Assembly: GCF_002968635.1 (NCBI RefSeq)
Contig: NZ_PVBN01000008.1
Coordinates: forward strand, 186,001-250,000
Direction: 5' to 3'
DNA length: 64,000 bases
DNA from: Neorhizobium alkalisoli
Lineage (GTDB): Bacteria; Pseudomonadota; Alphaproteobacteria; Rhizobiales; Rhizobiaceae
The notes below the pieces were generated by a model. The model worked only from the letters and a program-made list of their open reading frames with translations, was not told where the DNA came from and did no database searches. Of this stretch, positions 19,072 through 27,470 are shown in pieces. The stretch's first letter is position 1; each line of letters begins with the position of its first letter. Position numbers and translations under genes: made by a program.

Positions 19072-19097
19072 ATAATAAGAAAGTGCAGTGCAAAAAA
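19072..19097 (-). promoter_or_regulatory. Candidate promoter/operator of first DUF1127 gene
   Basis: On the minus strand TTTTTTGCACTGCAC lies 5 bases before TATTAT, a plausible -10. A perfect ATGCA-N4-TGCAT inverted repeat sits further upstream at 19110-19123. A similar arrangement precedes the second DUF1127 gene. Inference only. Confidence 0.3.
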
Positions 19098-19190
19098 TAT
19101 GCGACTGCCATGCAAATGTGCATGAGGTTGATGAATTTTACAGCTGAGCCTGAAAATCCGGCACGGAATGCAAAGGGCTGAAAATAAAAG

Positions 19191-19220
19191 AAAAGCGCCT
19201 CCCCGGAGGGAGGCGCTTTT
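19191..19220 (-). terminator. Terminator of second DUF1127 gene
   Basis: Perfect 12-bp stem AAAAGCGCCTCC / GGAGGCGCTTTT with a 6-base loop. On the minus strand it is followed by CTTTTATTTTC, 29 bases after the stop codon. Confidence 0.85.
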
Positions 19221-19249
19221 AAAAGTCGGTGGTACCGGGCTTGGTCGGC

Positions 19250-19396
19250 TTAGAAGCCGACTGCAGTCCGTGCAACGCGGCGGATGTCTGCGCGGCCGAT
19301 GCCGAGGTCGTTGAGTTCACGGTCGCTCATGCGGCCGAGCTCGTTGACGGTTTCGCGGTACTTGCGCCAGCTGGTGAGCTTCTGTGCGATGTTCAT
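19250..19396 (-). CDS. DUF1127 small protein
   Basis: A 48-residue protein, MNIAQKLTSWRKYRETVNEL at the N-terminus, followed by the DUF1127 core GRMSDRELNDLGIGRADIRR and ending ARTAVGF. The start is set by homology to the neighbouring copy and by AAGGGACAAG upstream; the longer in-frame extension runs into the promoter region. It shares the K/R-rich amphipathic helix of its neighbour but differs enough in sequence that it is not a recent tandem copy. Function unknown; RNA-linked or membrane-stress roles are known for some relatives. Confidence 0.87.
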   Translation of the reverse strand: MNIAQKLTSWRKYRETVNELGRMSDRELNDLGIGRADIRRVARTAVGF

Positions 19397-19462
19397 GATC
19401 TTGTCCCTTTCAAGGCCCTTGCCAGCAGCCCCTTCGGCGCTGACTTCAATCTCATGACCACT

Positions 19463-19484
19463 AATATATGTTGCGTTGCAAAAA
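19463..19484 (-). promoter_or_regulatory. Candidate promoter/operator of second DUF1127 gene
   Basis: On the minus strand TTTTTGCAACGCAAC is followed by TATATT (likely -10). CTGTTA lies 17 bases before this -10. The TTTTTGCA-YGCA element resembles the one before the other DUF1127 gene. Confidence 0.3.
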
Positions 19485-19610
19485 GTAACAGCGCCTATTC
19501 GGTATGCCACCTATGCAGCCAGCGCATTACGAAACGATTAACCAATGCGCGGGGTGGGTAAACAATGGGCATTTTTGCACGGCTCTCCGGAAAATTGTCC
19601 TTTGCGGTGC

Positions 19611-19740
19611 AAAAAAATAACGCCCACCGGGGGAGGAGATCCGGTGGGCGTCATTTGTAACGACCGGCGATTTGGGAGGAGGAGGATCGCCAGTCCCATC
19701 GGGCTCACGCTGGGAGGAGGAGTGCGTCGCCCGAATTTCT
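19611..19740 (-). ncRNA. Predicted alpha-r14 (NfeR1-like) small RNA with three anti-SD loops
   Basis: Read on the minus strand, three consecutive hairpins each expose a CU-rich loop: GGGCGACGC/GCGTGAGCCC around ACTCCTCCTCCCA (19701-19732), GGCGAT/ATCGCC around CCTCCTCCTCCCAA (19666-19691), and a perfect 10-bp CGCCCACCGG/CCGGTGGGCG around ATCTCCTCCC (19621-19650). The last is followed by TTATTTTTTT, a strong terminator. Repeated CCUCCUCCC loops, complementary to Shine-Dalgarno sequences, define the alpha-r14 family (NfeR1 of Sinorhizobium meliloti) and the related cuckoo RNAs. The 5' end is not fixed by the sequence; the ~125-base estimate uses NfeR1 length. A CGGGATC-T-GATCCCG repeat (19745-19759) lies just upstream. 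Confidence 0.8.
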
Positions 19741-20045
19741 GTCACGGGATCAGATCCCGAGGGCACCTTTCATTCCGAAACGGTTGCCAAGCCGTCCGAA
19801 CCAGAGAGACTGGAGAACGTTCCAATCAATCTCTGTGTCTGCATATTACGAAGCCGTACGCTCATTGTGCAGTGCAATATGGGAATGGATGACATGCAAT
19901 CCCCGCATGCCTTCATTCCAGTTGATTCCAATCTACACATTAGAATTTAATAAAAAGTTAAGCATCCGCGACGGCCGGATGGCAGGCCGCCGGGAGCATG
20001 TTTTCCGGGCTTTTGCGGAAGTGCCAAAAAACCGTCATTTTCCCT

Positions 20046-20073
20046 TTGCGCGCGCTGAAACGGGTGATATAGA
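20046..20073 (+). promoter_or_regulatory. Candidate tRNA-Leu promoter
   Basis: TTGCGC, 16 bases, then TATAGA, about 50 bases upstream of the tRNA. Confidence 0.4.
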
Positions 20074-20125
20074 GACGCGCGCTCCGGAAGGCCTCAGGCC
20101 ACGAGGATTTTCGACGCGGTGGGGC

Positions 20126-20210
<85 letters not shown>

Positions 20211-20357
20211 GCACCGCCGGGAGTGCGGTCCGAGCCGGGTCTGGCGAGCAGGACCGGCGCTCCTTGAAGCCGCGGCCGGTCTCACAAGGTTCCGGCGATG
20301 TGCTCATGAAAACGAACGGCTGTCTGGGCACCGCCGCCACGATATGAAGGTTTAAAA

Positions 20358-21848
20358 ATGCAGGTTACCGAAACGCTCGCTGAAGGGCTGAAGCGCGAAA
20401 TCAAGGTCGTTATCCCGAAGAAGGATATGGAGGCCGAACTGAACGTTCGCCTCGCCGACGCCAAGGACAAGGTCCGCATCAACGGTTTCCGTCCGGGCAA
20501 GGTGCCGCTTCCGCATCTCAAGAAGATGTACGGCAAGTCGATCATGGCCGACCTCGTCAACGAGATCGTTCGCGAACGCCCGACCAAGATCCTCTCGGAG
20601 CGCGGCGAAAAGTCGGCGACGCAGCCGTCGGTCGCCATGACCGAGGATGAGGCCGAAGCCGAAAAGATCCTGAATGCTCAGGCCGATTTCGAGTTCACGC
20701 TCTCCTATGAAGTCATTCCGCCGATCGAGCTGAAGCCGACCAGCGGTCTGTCCGTCGTGCGCGAGGTGGTGGAAGTCACCGAAGAGGAAGTCACCGAGCA
20801 GATCGAAAAGATCGCCGAAAGCGCCCGCACCTTCGAAGCCAAGAAGGGCAAGGCCGCCGATGGCGACCGCGTCACCATGAACTATCTCGGCAAGGTCGAC
20901 GGCGAAGCCTTTGATGGCGGCGCTGCCGAGGACGCCGAGCTGGTTCTCGGTTCGGGCCGCTTCATTCCGGGCTTCGAAGATCAGCTCGTCGGTGTCAAGG
21001 CCGGCGACGAAAAGCAGATCACCGTGACCTTCCCGGCTGACTATCCGGCCGCCAACCTGGCCGGCAAGGACGCCACCTTCGACATCACTGTCAAGGAGGT
21101 CGCCGCACCGGCACCCATCGAAATCAACGACGAACTTGCCTCCAAGCTCGGCATCGAATCCGTCGACCGTCTCAAGGAGATCGTCCGCGGCCAGATCGAA
21201 AGCCAGTACGGCAGCGTCACCCGCCAGAAGGTGAAGCGTCAGATCCTCGACCAGCTCGACGAACTCTACAAGTTCGACACCCCGCAGGGCCTCGTCGATG
21301 CCGAGTTCGAAAATATCTGGCGTCAGATCAACACCGATCTGCAGCAGTCCGGCAAGACCTTCGCGGATGAAGACACCACCGAGGAAGATGCTCGCACCGA
21401 ATACCGCAAGCTCGCCGAGCGTCGCGTTCGCCTGGGTCTCGTTCTCTCCGAAATCGGCGAAAAGGCTGGCGTCGAAGTGACCGAGGAAGAGATGCAGCGT
21501 GCCCTTTACGCTCAGCTTCAGCAGTTCCCAGGCCAGCAGAAGGAAATCCTCGATTTCTTCCGCAACACCCCCGGCGCTTCCGCTTCGCTCCGCGCTCCGA
21601 TCTTCGAAGAGAAGGTCGTGGACAAGCTGCTCTCCGAAATCAAGGTCACCGACAAGACCGTGACGAAGGAAGAGCTGATGGCCGAAGAAGAGGCCGAGTC
21701 CGCTGAAAAGCCGGCCAAGAAGAAGGCTGCTCCGAAGAAGGCTGCCAAGGCCGAAGCGGCTGACGAAGCCGGCGAAGGTGAGGAAGCTGCCGCTCCGAAG
21801 AAGAAGGCTGCTCCGAAGAAGAAGGCCGCTGAAGACAGCGCCGAATAA
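20358..21848 (+). CDS. tig: Trigger factor
   Basis: Trigger factor is the ribosome-associated chaperone and peptidyl-prolyl isomerase that receives nascent chains. The ribosome-docking signature GFRPGKVP is at residues ~45-52, the FKBP-type domain spans ~165-250 ([20 protein letters not shown]), and the helical C-domain follows. The last ~55 residues are an Ala/Lys repeat tail ([17 protein letters not shown]), which makes the protein (496 residues) longer than the E. coli one and is usual in rhizobia. A terminator follows directly. Confidence 0.97.
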   Translation: MQVTETLAEGLKREIKVVIPKKDMEAELNVRLADAKDKVRINGFRPGKVPLPHLKKMYGKSIMADLVNEIVRERPTKILSERGEKSATQPSVAMTEDEAEAEKILNAQADFEFTLSYEVIPPIELKPTSGLSVVREVVEVTEEEVTEQIEKIAESARTFEAKKGKAADGDRVTMNYLGKVDGEAFDGGAAEDAELVLGSGRFIPGFEDQLVGVKAGDEKQITVTFPADYPAANLAGKDATFDITVKEVAAPAPIEINDELASKLGIESVDRLKEIVRGQIESQYGSVTRQKVKRQILDQLDELYKFDTPQGLVDAEFENIWRQINTDLQQSGKTFADEDTTEEDARTEYRKLAERRVRLGLVLSEIGEKAGVEVTEEEMQRALYAQLQQFPGQQKEILDFFRNTPGASASLRAPIFEEKVVDKLLSEIKVTDKTVTKEELMAEEEAESAEKPAKKKAAPKKAAKAEAADEAGEGEEAAAPKKKAAPKKKAAEDSAE

Positions 21849-21868
21849 GCTTCGCATTGAATGTGTAG

Positions 21869-21900
21869 AAAAGCCGGGTCGGCGACGATCCGGCTTTTTT
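21869..21900 (+). terminator. Terminator after tig
   Basis: AAAAGCCGG / CCGGCTTTT stem with a 12-base loop and a run of six T residues, 20 bases after the tig stop codon. Confidence 0.8.
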
Positions 21901-21928
21901 GTTGCGACAACCTCCAAAGTTCTCCGCC

Positions 21929-23551
21929 ATGATCCGCATCGAAAACATCAGCAAATCGAATAGCCATCGCATTCTCTTTATCGAAGCCTCGGCTGCGTTG
22001 AACCGGGGTGAAAAGATCGGACTCGTCGGCCCGAACGGTGCCGGCAAGACCACGCTTTTCCGAATGATCACCGGTCAGGAAGTCCCCGACGAGGGACAGG
22101 TCACGGTCGAAAAGCACGTCACCATCGGCTATTTCAGCCAGGATGTCGGCGAAATGTCCGGCCGCAGCGCCGCGACCGAGGTGATGGACGGGGCAGGGCC
22201 TGTGAGCGAGGTCGCTGCCGAACTCCGCGAACTCGAAGCCGCCATGGTTGATCCGGACCGCATGGACGAGATGGATCAGATCATCGAACGTTATGGCGAA
22301 GTCCAGGCGCGCTACGAGGAACTAGACGGATACGGACTCGAGGGTCGCGCTCGCGAGGTGCTCGCCGGATTGAGCTTTACGCAGGAAATGATGGACGGCG
22401 ATGTCGGCAAGCTTTCGGGCGGCTGGAAGATGCGCGTGGCGCTCGCCCGCATCCTGCTCATGCGCCCTGATGTCATGCTGCTCGACGAGCCGAGCAACCA
22501 TCTCGATCTCGAGAGCCTGATTTGGCTCGAGTCCTTCCTCAAGGGCTACGACGGTGCGCTGCTGATGACCTCGCACGACCGGGAGTTCATGAACCGCATC
22601 GTCACCAAGATCATCGAGATCGATGCCGGATCCTTGACCACCTATTCCGGCGATTACGCCTTTTATGAACAGCAGCGGGCGCAGAACGAAAAGCAGCAGC
22701 AGGCGCAGTTCGAGCGCCAGCAGGCCATGCTTGCCAAGGAAATCAAGTTCATCGAGCGCTTCAAGGCTCGTGCATCCCATGCCGCGCAAGTGCAAAGCCG
22801 CGTCAAAAAACTGGACAAGATCGAGCGCGTCGAACCGCCGAAACGCCGGCAGGCGGTGGCATTCGAATTCCAGCCAGCGCCGCGTTCCGGCGAAGACGTC
22901 GTAAACCTCAAGGGCGTTCACAAGAAGTACGGCAGCCGCTCGATCTACGAAGGGCTGGATTTCATGGTCCGCCGCAAGGAGCGCTGGTGCATCATGGGCA
23001 TCAATGGTGCCGGCAAGTCGACCCTCTTGAAGCTGGTGGCCGGTACGGCGGAGCCTGATGACGGCAATGTCACCGTGGGTGCCAGCGTCAAGATGGGTTA
23101 TTTCGCCCAGCATGCCATGGATGTCCTCGACGGAGAGCTGACGGTCTTCGAATGGCTGGAGGCCGAGTTTCCGCGGGCCGGGCAGGGGGCGCTGCGGACG
23201 CTGGCCGGCTGCTTCGGCTTTTCCGGCGACGACGTGGAAAAGAAGTGTCGGGTGCTTTCGGGCGGCGAAAAGGCACGGCTGGTGATGGCCGCCATGCTCT
23301 TCGATCCGCCGAATTTCCTGGTCCTCGACGAGCCCACCAACCACCTCGACCTCGATACAAAGGAAATGCTGATCAAGGCGCTGTCCGATTATGAGGGCAC
23401 GATGCTCTTCGTTTCGCACGACCGGCATTTCCTTGCCGAGCTTTCAAACCGTGTTCTCGAACTCACACCCGAGGGTATCCATCGCTATGACGGCGGATAC
23501 ACGGAATATGTCGAACGGACCGGTTACGAAGCGCCTGGCCTGAGGTCCTGA
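21929..23551 (+). CDS. ABC-F family ATPase
   Basis: A 540-residue soluble protein with two ABC domains: Walker A GPNGAGKTT (~34-42) and GINGAGKST (~357-365); signatures LSGGWKMR and LSGGEKAR; Walker B LLDEPSNHLDL and VLDEPTNHLDL. The inter-domain linker (QQRAQNEKQQQAQFERQQAM) is the P-site tRNA interaction motif region of ABC-F translation factors. There is no membrane domain. It resembles the Uup/YheS-type branch. The ATG at 21929 gives MIRIENISKSN; an upstream in-frame TTG overlaps the tig terminator and is rejected. Confidence 0.9.
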   Translation: MIRIENISKSNSHRILFIEASAALNRGEKIGLVGPNGAGKTTLFRMITGQEVPDEGQVTVEKHVTIGYFSQDVGEMSGRSAATEVMDGAGPVSEVAAELRELEAAMVDPDRMDEMDQIIERYGEVQARYEELDGYGLEGRAREVLAGLSFTQEMMDGDVGKLSGGWKMRVALARILLMRPDVMLLDEPSNHLDLESLIWLESFLKGYDGALLMTSHDREFMNRIVTKIIEIDAGSLTTYSGDYAFYEQQRAQNEKQQQAQFERQQAMLAKEIKFIERFKARASHAAQVQSRVKKLDKIERVEPPKRRQAVAFEFQPAPRSGEDVVNLKGVHKKYGSRSIYEGLDFMVRRKERWCIMGINGAGKSTLLKLVAGTAEPDDGNVTVGASVKMGYFAQHAMDVLDGELTVFEWLEAEFPRAGQGALRTLAGCFGFSGDDVEKKCRVLSGGEKARLVMAAMLFDPPNFLVLDEPTNHLDLDTKEMLIKALSDYEGTMLFVSHDRHFLAELSNRVLELTPEGIHRYDGGYTEYVERTGYEAPGLRS

Positions 23552-23670
23552 CGGGATCAGAGAACCAGGTGGCGAACGGCATATCGGAGTTGCTCTCATT
23601 TGCAGCGGGCGGCCGGTCATGAATGGTTAACGTCCGGTTGCTAGGTTCCGCGGCGCCACGAGGGGACGAT

Positions 23671-24852
23671 ATGCGAAACTCCTATCCGCTATACCTGATG
23701 ACCGCCATCGTCACTCCTTGGTTGGCCGCTTGCCAGGGGGATCTCAGTCCCCTGACGTCGAGCATTCGCTTGGACGGATTGCAATCCGGGATTATTTCGC
23801 CGGTGACGAATGCCGGGAGCCAGTCACCGCCACCACCCCCGCCTGTTGCGCCCACGGCGGTAGCTTCCGTTGCTCCGGCCTCGCAGTGCGCGCCGGATGT
23901 CGTCCAAAAGCTGCTGACGCCCGCATCCACGGATTCTTCCGCTGTCAAGCTGAACTGCAGCGTCCAATTATCTGCCAATGCTGCGGTGACACGACAGGTC
24001 GTCTTCGAGGGCAGCACCGCAAGCGGGGCCATCCTTGATTGCGCTGGCGGCACTCTCGGAGGGCGAGGCGAAAAGGGTGATCGGGAATCGCTCATTGTCA
24101 AATCGAATAGGACCGGGGACAGCTGGGGTCGGCCGGTGGGCGTGACCATCAAGAACTGCAGGATAACCGGCGGCATACGTGTCTATGGCCTCGGAAGAAA
24201 CGGTGAAGCAGGCCCTGTCAAACAGTCGTCAATGAACGCTGATCATACGAAATTTGCGCAACTTGCAGCTCCCAGCAAGGTCGCTTTCGATCGCGTCCAT
24301 ATCGTCGGATCAGGCGGAGTGCCATTCTACATCAGTCCGGGGGTGACCAATGTTACCTTGTCGAATTCAACGATCGAAGGAACGTCGACGAGCGCGGCGA
24401 TCTATCTCGATGCCGAATCTGCTGGCGCCAAAATCGTCGACAATGTCTTCAATATCAAAACCGAAGGTCGCGAGCTTATTGCCGTGGACGGCTCCGCTTA
24501 CAACGAAATTTCCGGGAACAAGTTCGGCAACGTGAGGAACGGCGGCATCTTCGCCTACAGGAATTGCGGCGAGGGTGGTACGATCAGGCATCAAACTCCC
24601 CAGTTCAACAGGATCCAGGGCAATACCTTCACCTTCTCGGGGCGCGCAAATGCTCCTGCTGTCTGGCTGAATTCCAGAAACGGCAACAGGTCCTATTGTT
24701 TCTCCGATCCTGGTCACCCGTTCGGCAGCAGCTTGAGCCCGATGGATTTTGCACAAAACAACGTGGTTGAAGGAAACGTCGCCACGAGCGCGGGAAGCGA
24801 AGCCTTCAGGAACAGCGATCCGACAAATCGCATTTCCGGCAACAGCGAATGA
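23671..24852 (+). CDS. Predicted lipoprotein with right-handed parallel beta-helix
   Basis: A 393-residue exported protein. GAGGGGAC precedes the ATG; the leader MRNSYPLYLMTAIVTPWLAAC ends in a lipobox (LAAC). A Pro-rich spacer (SPPPPPPVAPT) precedes a body whose regularly spaced N/G/S-rich turns (e.g. NVTLSNSTIEGTS, AKIVDNVFNIK, NEISGNKFGNV, NRIQGNTFTFSG, NNVVEGNVAT) have ~22-25-residue periodicity, characteristic of beta-helix repeats of pectate-lyase/NosD type. A carbohydrate-binding or -acting surface role is plausible, but no catalytic site is evident and neighbours give no hint. Likely accessory. Confidence 0.7.
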   Translation: MRNSYPLYLMTAIVTPWLAACQGDLSPLTSSIRLDGLQSGIISPVTNAGSQSPPPPPPVAPTAVASVAPASQCAPDVVQKLLTPASTDSSAVKLNCSVQLSANAAVTRQVVFEGSTASGAILDCAGGTLGGRGEKGDRESLIVKSNRTGDSWGRPVGVTIKNCRITGGIRVYGLGRNGEAGPVKQSSMNADHTKFAQLAAPSKVAFDRVHIVGSGGVPFYISPGVTNVTLSNSTIEGTSTSAAIYLDAESAGAKIVDNVFNIKTEGRELIAVDGSAYNEISGNKFGNVRNGGIFAYRNCGEGGTIRHQTPQFNRIQGNTFTFSGRANAPAVWLNSRNGNRSYCFSDPGHPFGSSLSPMDFAQNNVVEGNVATSAGSEAFRNSDPTNRISGNSE

Positions 24853-24985
24853 GGGTCTGAGGTGAGGGAGCCCATCCTCAGGTTCTCGAATATCGTGACC
24901 CCAAGCCCCAGCTTCGACGTTTGCAACATGCCCGCTGGTTGGTTTGGGCAGAGTTTTAGGATTCTGGCGTGCCCGCGATGCAGGG

Positions 24986-25165
24986 CTAACCGCGACTGCC
25001 GTTTGGCTTCATCGCTGGACTTACCTCCAGCTGTTGCCGGGGTTGATTTTGCGCCGTCTCGCTGTCTTGGCTGCTTATCTTGAGCAAGGCTCCGAATCCG
25101 ACAATCGTCGCCAGAATAAGGGAGCCAATGATCTCATATCGAGGCATTCCGAACCGGTTGGCCAT
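24986..25165 (-). CDS. Small single-pass membrane protein (59 residues)
   Basis: On the minus strand CAGGAG lies 8 bases before an ATG that opens a 59-codon frame: N-terminus MANRFGMPRYEIIGSLILAT, a hydrophobic helix (IIGSLILATIVGFGALL, residues ~12-28), then a polar tail ending KPNGSRG. It occupies an otherwise empty 537-base gap between the beta-helix lipoprotein and the OsmC gene. Support is the ribosome site plus the clean membrane-helix/polar-tail layout; there is no recognisable family. Confidence 0.5.
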   Translation of the reverse strand: MANRFGMPRYEIIGSLILATIVGFGALLKISSQDSETAQNQPRQQLEVSPAMKPNGSRG

Positions 25166-25389
25166 GGTTGTAACTCCTGATGAAGTTACTTACGCGCGTA
25201 TTTGAAAAATGTTCCCGATCCAACCCGCCGGACTGCTCCGGCGATCCGGCGGTGCGCACCCTTCCTGACGATCTTTCTTGATAACCGACCGCAGCGCATC
25301 CATGCTGCGCGTGAGCGTTAAACGCTGCTCCAGCCGGCGCAGCTGTTGATGTGCAGCCGGCACGCCCCTGGCGTGGATGGGAGGACAAA

Positions 25390-25797
25390 ATGGTTACTTC
25401 TACCGTCGAGTTGCGCAATGTCGCCGGGACGGAAGCGGCGTTGGGATGGGCAGGCGATCATACGGTGGTCGTTGACCGTCCGGAGGGAAAAGCCGGCGGC
25501 AAGGGTCTCGGCTTCAACGGCGCCCAGCTTTTGGGTCTCGCAATCGGCGGCTGTTATTGCAATGACCTCCGCTATGCGGCGCATGAAATGGGTGTTGCAC
25601 TGGGTGATATCGAAGTGACGGTGACCGTTGCGCTGGATGGCGTGCCGTTTTTGGCAACAGGCGCCGAGCTCGCCGTCCGCTGCGAAACCGCGGATGGATC
25701 GGATGCGCGCCTCGTCATAGATAGGGCGTGGCAAGTCTGTACCGTCGCCAACTCGCTCCGGCTCGGCATCCCGGTCAATATCGTCTCCCCTGCGTAG
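25390..25797 (+). CDS. OsmC-family protein
   Basis: A 135-residue OsmC/Ohr-fold protein. The family contains thiol-dependent hydroperoxide reductases with two redox cysteines. Candidates here are Cys in GGCYCNDL and in QVCTVANSL, matching the usual spacing of OsmC-like proteins. GGGAGGAC lies 7 bases before the ATG. The short length and the CYC motif point to the general OsmC-like subgroup rather than classical Ohr. A peroxide or osmotic stress role is inferred from family only; adjacent genes are small accessory genes. Confidence 0.75.
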   Translation: MVTSTVELRNVAGTEAALGWAGDHTVVVDRPEGKAGGKGLGFNGAQLLGLAIGGCYCNDLRYAAHEMGVALGDIEVTVTVALDGVPFLATGAELAVRCETADGSDARLVIDRAWQVCTVANSLRLGIPVNIVSPA

Positions 25798-25999
25798 CAC
25801 GAGACTGCGCTGCCGCGAGGCTAGGGTCGACATCTGGCATCACACCTTGCTCCGGCAGCTCGCCTCGGCCGAATCGACAGGCCCCGCACGACCCGCAACC
25901 ACCTCGCCCAAATAGGCCTATGACCGCCCCTCGGCACCTAACGGAACCTCTTGCCGGGCAATCCTGTTATTGCGGTCAGGGCATGCAGGAGGCCAGAAG

Positions 26000-26224
26000 A
26001 TGCCGCTGCTGATCAGCTATATCATTATCCGGGTTTCGATCGGTTTTGCCTTGGGCGCTGCCACGGCAATCGCGATCCTCCTCCAATGGTTCTTAACCGA
26101 TGCGACGTCTCTGGGGCCGCTTGAGATGTGGCTCGTGATTTACGGATTCGGTTCCGTTTTCGGGCTCGGCTATCTGGCGACCTCGCTGGCGCTGGATGCC
26201 GACGACGACGACGACGGCGCGTGA
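26000..26224 (+). CDS. Small two-helix membrane protein
   Basis: A 74-residue protein beginning MPLLISYIIIRVSIGFALGA. It has two hydrophobic segments (~4-29 and ~41-64) and a strongly acidic C-terminus (DADDDDDG). CAGGAGG lies 9 bases before the ATG. The preceding ~200 bases hold no other gene that I can see. No family recognised; function unknown. It ends convergently with the GST gene 32 bases away. Confidence 0.6.
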   Translation: MPLLISYIIIRVSIGFALGAATAIAILLQWFLTDATSLGPLEMWLVIYGFGSVFGLGYLATSLALDADDDDDGA

Positions 26225-26256
26225 AGCCGCTTGCGCCGTCGCCGACTGATGCAGCC

Positions 26257-26886
26257 CTAACCGGCCTGCTGCATTTCAGCGGCCGCGGCATTGTCTTTTT
26301 CCGATGCGCGCTGATAGGCCTGCCGTGTCGAAAGTCTTCCAAAGTATTGCTCGAAAGCCGGCCGCTTCTCGATCGAGCCGAACTGCAGACCCCAACCGAT
26401 CTGGGCGCCGACATATACATCCGCGGCGGTGAACGTCTCGCCGGCGATATACGTATGGGCGCCGACGGCCATCTCCAGCGTGTCCATCACGTCCCGGAAG
26501 CTGCCGTAACCGACCATTCGCTCCCGCTCCGGCGGAACTTCAAAACCAAGCGCTCTATTGCTGACGGCGGCTTCCAGCGGACCGGCGGCGAAGAACATCC
26601 AGCGGTAGTAGTCGGCGCGTTCTGCCGGAGAGGGTGCCAGGCCCGCCTGTGGAAAAGCATCGGCGAGATAGGCGCAGATTGCAGCACACTCCGTCACGAC
26701 GGTTTTTCCATGCACAATCGTTGGCACCTTGCCCATGGGATTGACCGCCTTGTAGGCCTCACCCTTCATCGTCGTGCCGAAGTGAAGGATTTCGACCCGA
26801 TAGGGCGCGCCCACTTCTTCCAGCATCCAGCGGGCGATGCGGCCGCGAGACATCGGGTTGGTGTAGAATACCAGTTCTTCCGTCAT
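26257..26886 (-). CDS. Glutathione S-transferase family protein
   Basis: A 209-residue cytosolic GST. The N-terminal thioredoxin-like domain (residues 1-80) has FYTNPMSRGRIARWMLEEVG, the cis-Pro motif GKVPTIV and the glutathione-contact TECAAICAYLAD. The C-terminal helical domain has the N-capping motif FTAADVYVG. It probably conjugates or reduces a small electrophile with glutathione; substrate unknown. Next on the same strand lies a GNAT gene 72 bases upstream. Confidence 0.88.
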   Translation of the reverse strand: MTEELVFYTNPMSRGRIARWMLEEVGAPYRVEILHFGTTMKGEAYKAVNPMGKVPTIVHGKTVVTECAAICAYLADAFPQAGLAPSPAERADYYRWMFFAAGPLEAAVSNRALGFEVPPERERMVGYGSFRDVMDTLEMAVGAHTYIAGETFTAADVYVGAQIGWGLQFGSIEKRPAFEQYFGRLSTRQAYQRASEKDNAAAAEMQQAG

Positions 26887-26958
26887 GACGTCCTCCTCTT
26901 GGTTTCGCGAGTGCTACGGCGACCGCCTTGCGGAATCAAGCCCGGCAACAGCAGAACT

Positions 26959-27405
26959 TCAGAGTGGTTTGCGATACTGAATGAAGCCGGAAGCCTGGGC
27001 TACGCGATCGTAGAGCCGCCGGGCGGTCGCATTGCCCTCGTGGGTAAGCCAATAAAGACGTCCGGCCTTTTTCTGCCGCGCCAGCTCGGCGACGGCTTCG
27101 ATCAGCGCTTCGCCCGTGCCTCGGCCGCGTTGACCGGCGTCGACATAAAGATCCTGCAGATAGCACGTCCACTCAGGCAGCCAGCACGAACGGTGAAATA
27201 TGACATGCGCAATGCCCACCATCCGGCCGCGCTCGTCGAAGGCGCCGAGTGCATGCATCGGCTCGTCTGGATCGTTGAGGCGGCTCCAGGTGAGATCGTA
27301 CTGCTCTTTCGAGAGCACGGTTTCATAAAAATAGAGATAGGCCTCCCAGAGCGGCTCCCAGGAGGCACGGTCGGAAGGTTCGAGAGGTCGAACGGCAGTC
27401 GTCAT
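26959..27405 (-). CDS. GNAT family N-acetyltransferase
   Basis: A 148-residue GNAT enzyme, which would transfer acetyl from acetyl-CoA to an amine. The acetyl-CoA motif A is QDLYVDAGQRGRGTGEALIE (Q/RxxGxG/A as QRGRGTG, residues ~93-99), followed by YWLTHEGNATARRLYDRVA, the motif B helix. N-terminal VRPLEPSDRASWEPLWEAYL is typical. Substrate unknown. It sits between icd (upstream, with a terminator) and the GST gene on the same strand. Confidence 0.85.
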   Translation of the reverse strand: MTTAVRPLEPSDRASWEPLWEAYLYFYETVLSKEQYDLTWSRLNDPDEPMHALGAFDERGRMVGIAHVIFHRSCWLPEWTCYLQDLYVDAGQRGRGTGEALIEAVAELARQKKAGRLYWLTHEGNATARRLYDRVAQASGFIQYRKPL

Positions 27406-27424
27406 GGCTCACTTCCTCAAAAAG

Positions 27425-27452
27425 AAACGGCGGGAATTGCTTCCCGCCGTTT
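27425..27452 (-). terminator. Terminator after icd
   Basis: Perfect 12-bp stem AAACGGCGGGAA / TTCCCGCCGTTT with a 4-base loop; on the minus strand it is followed by CTTTTT, just after the icd stop codon. Confidence 0.85.
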
Positions 27453-27470
27453 TTACCGGATTTTGAAGGT

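Noticed and set aside
20352..21917. 521-codon minus-strand frame opposite tig
   Set aside because: Reflects the codon bias of tig; low-complexity Leu/Gly/Phe content and no family.
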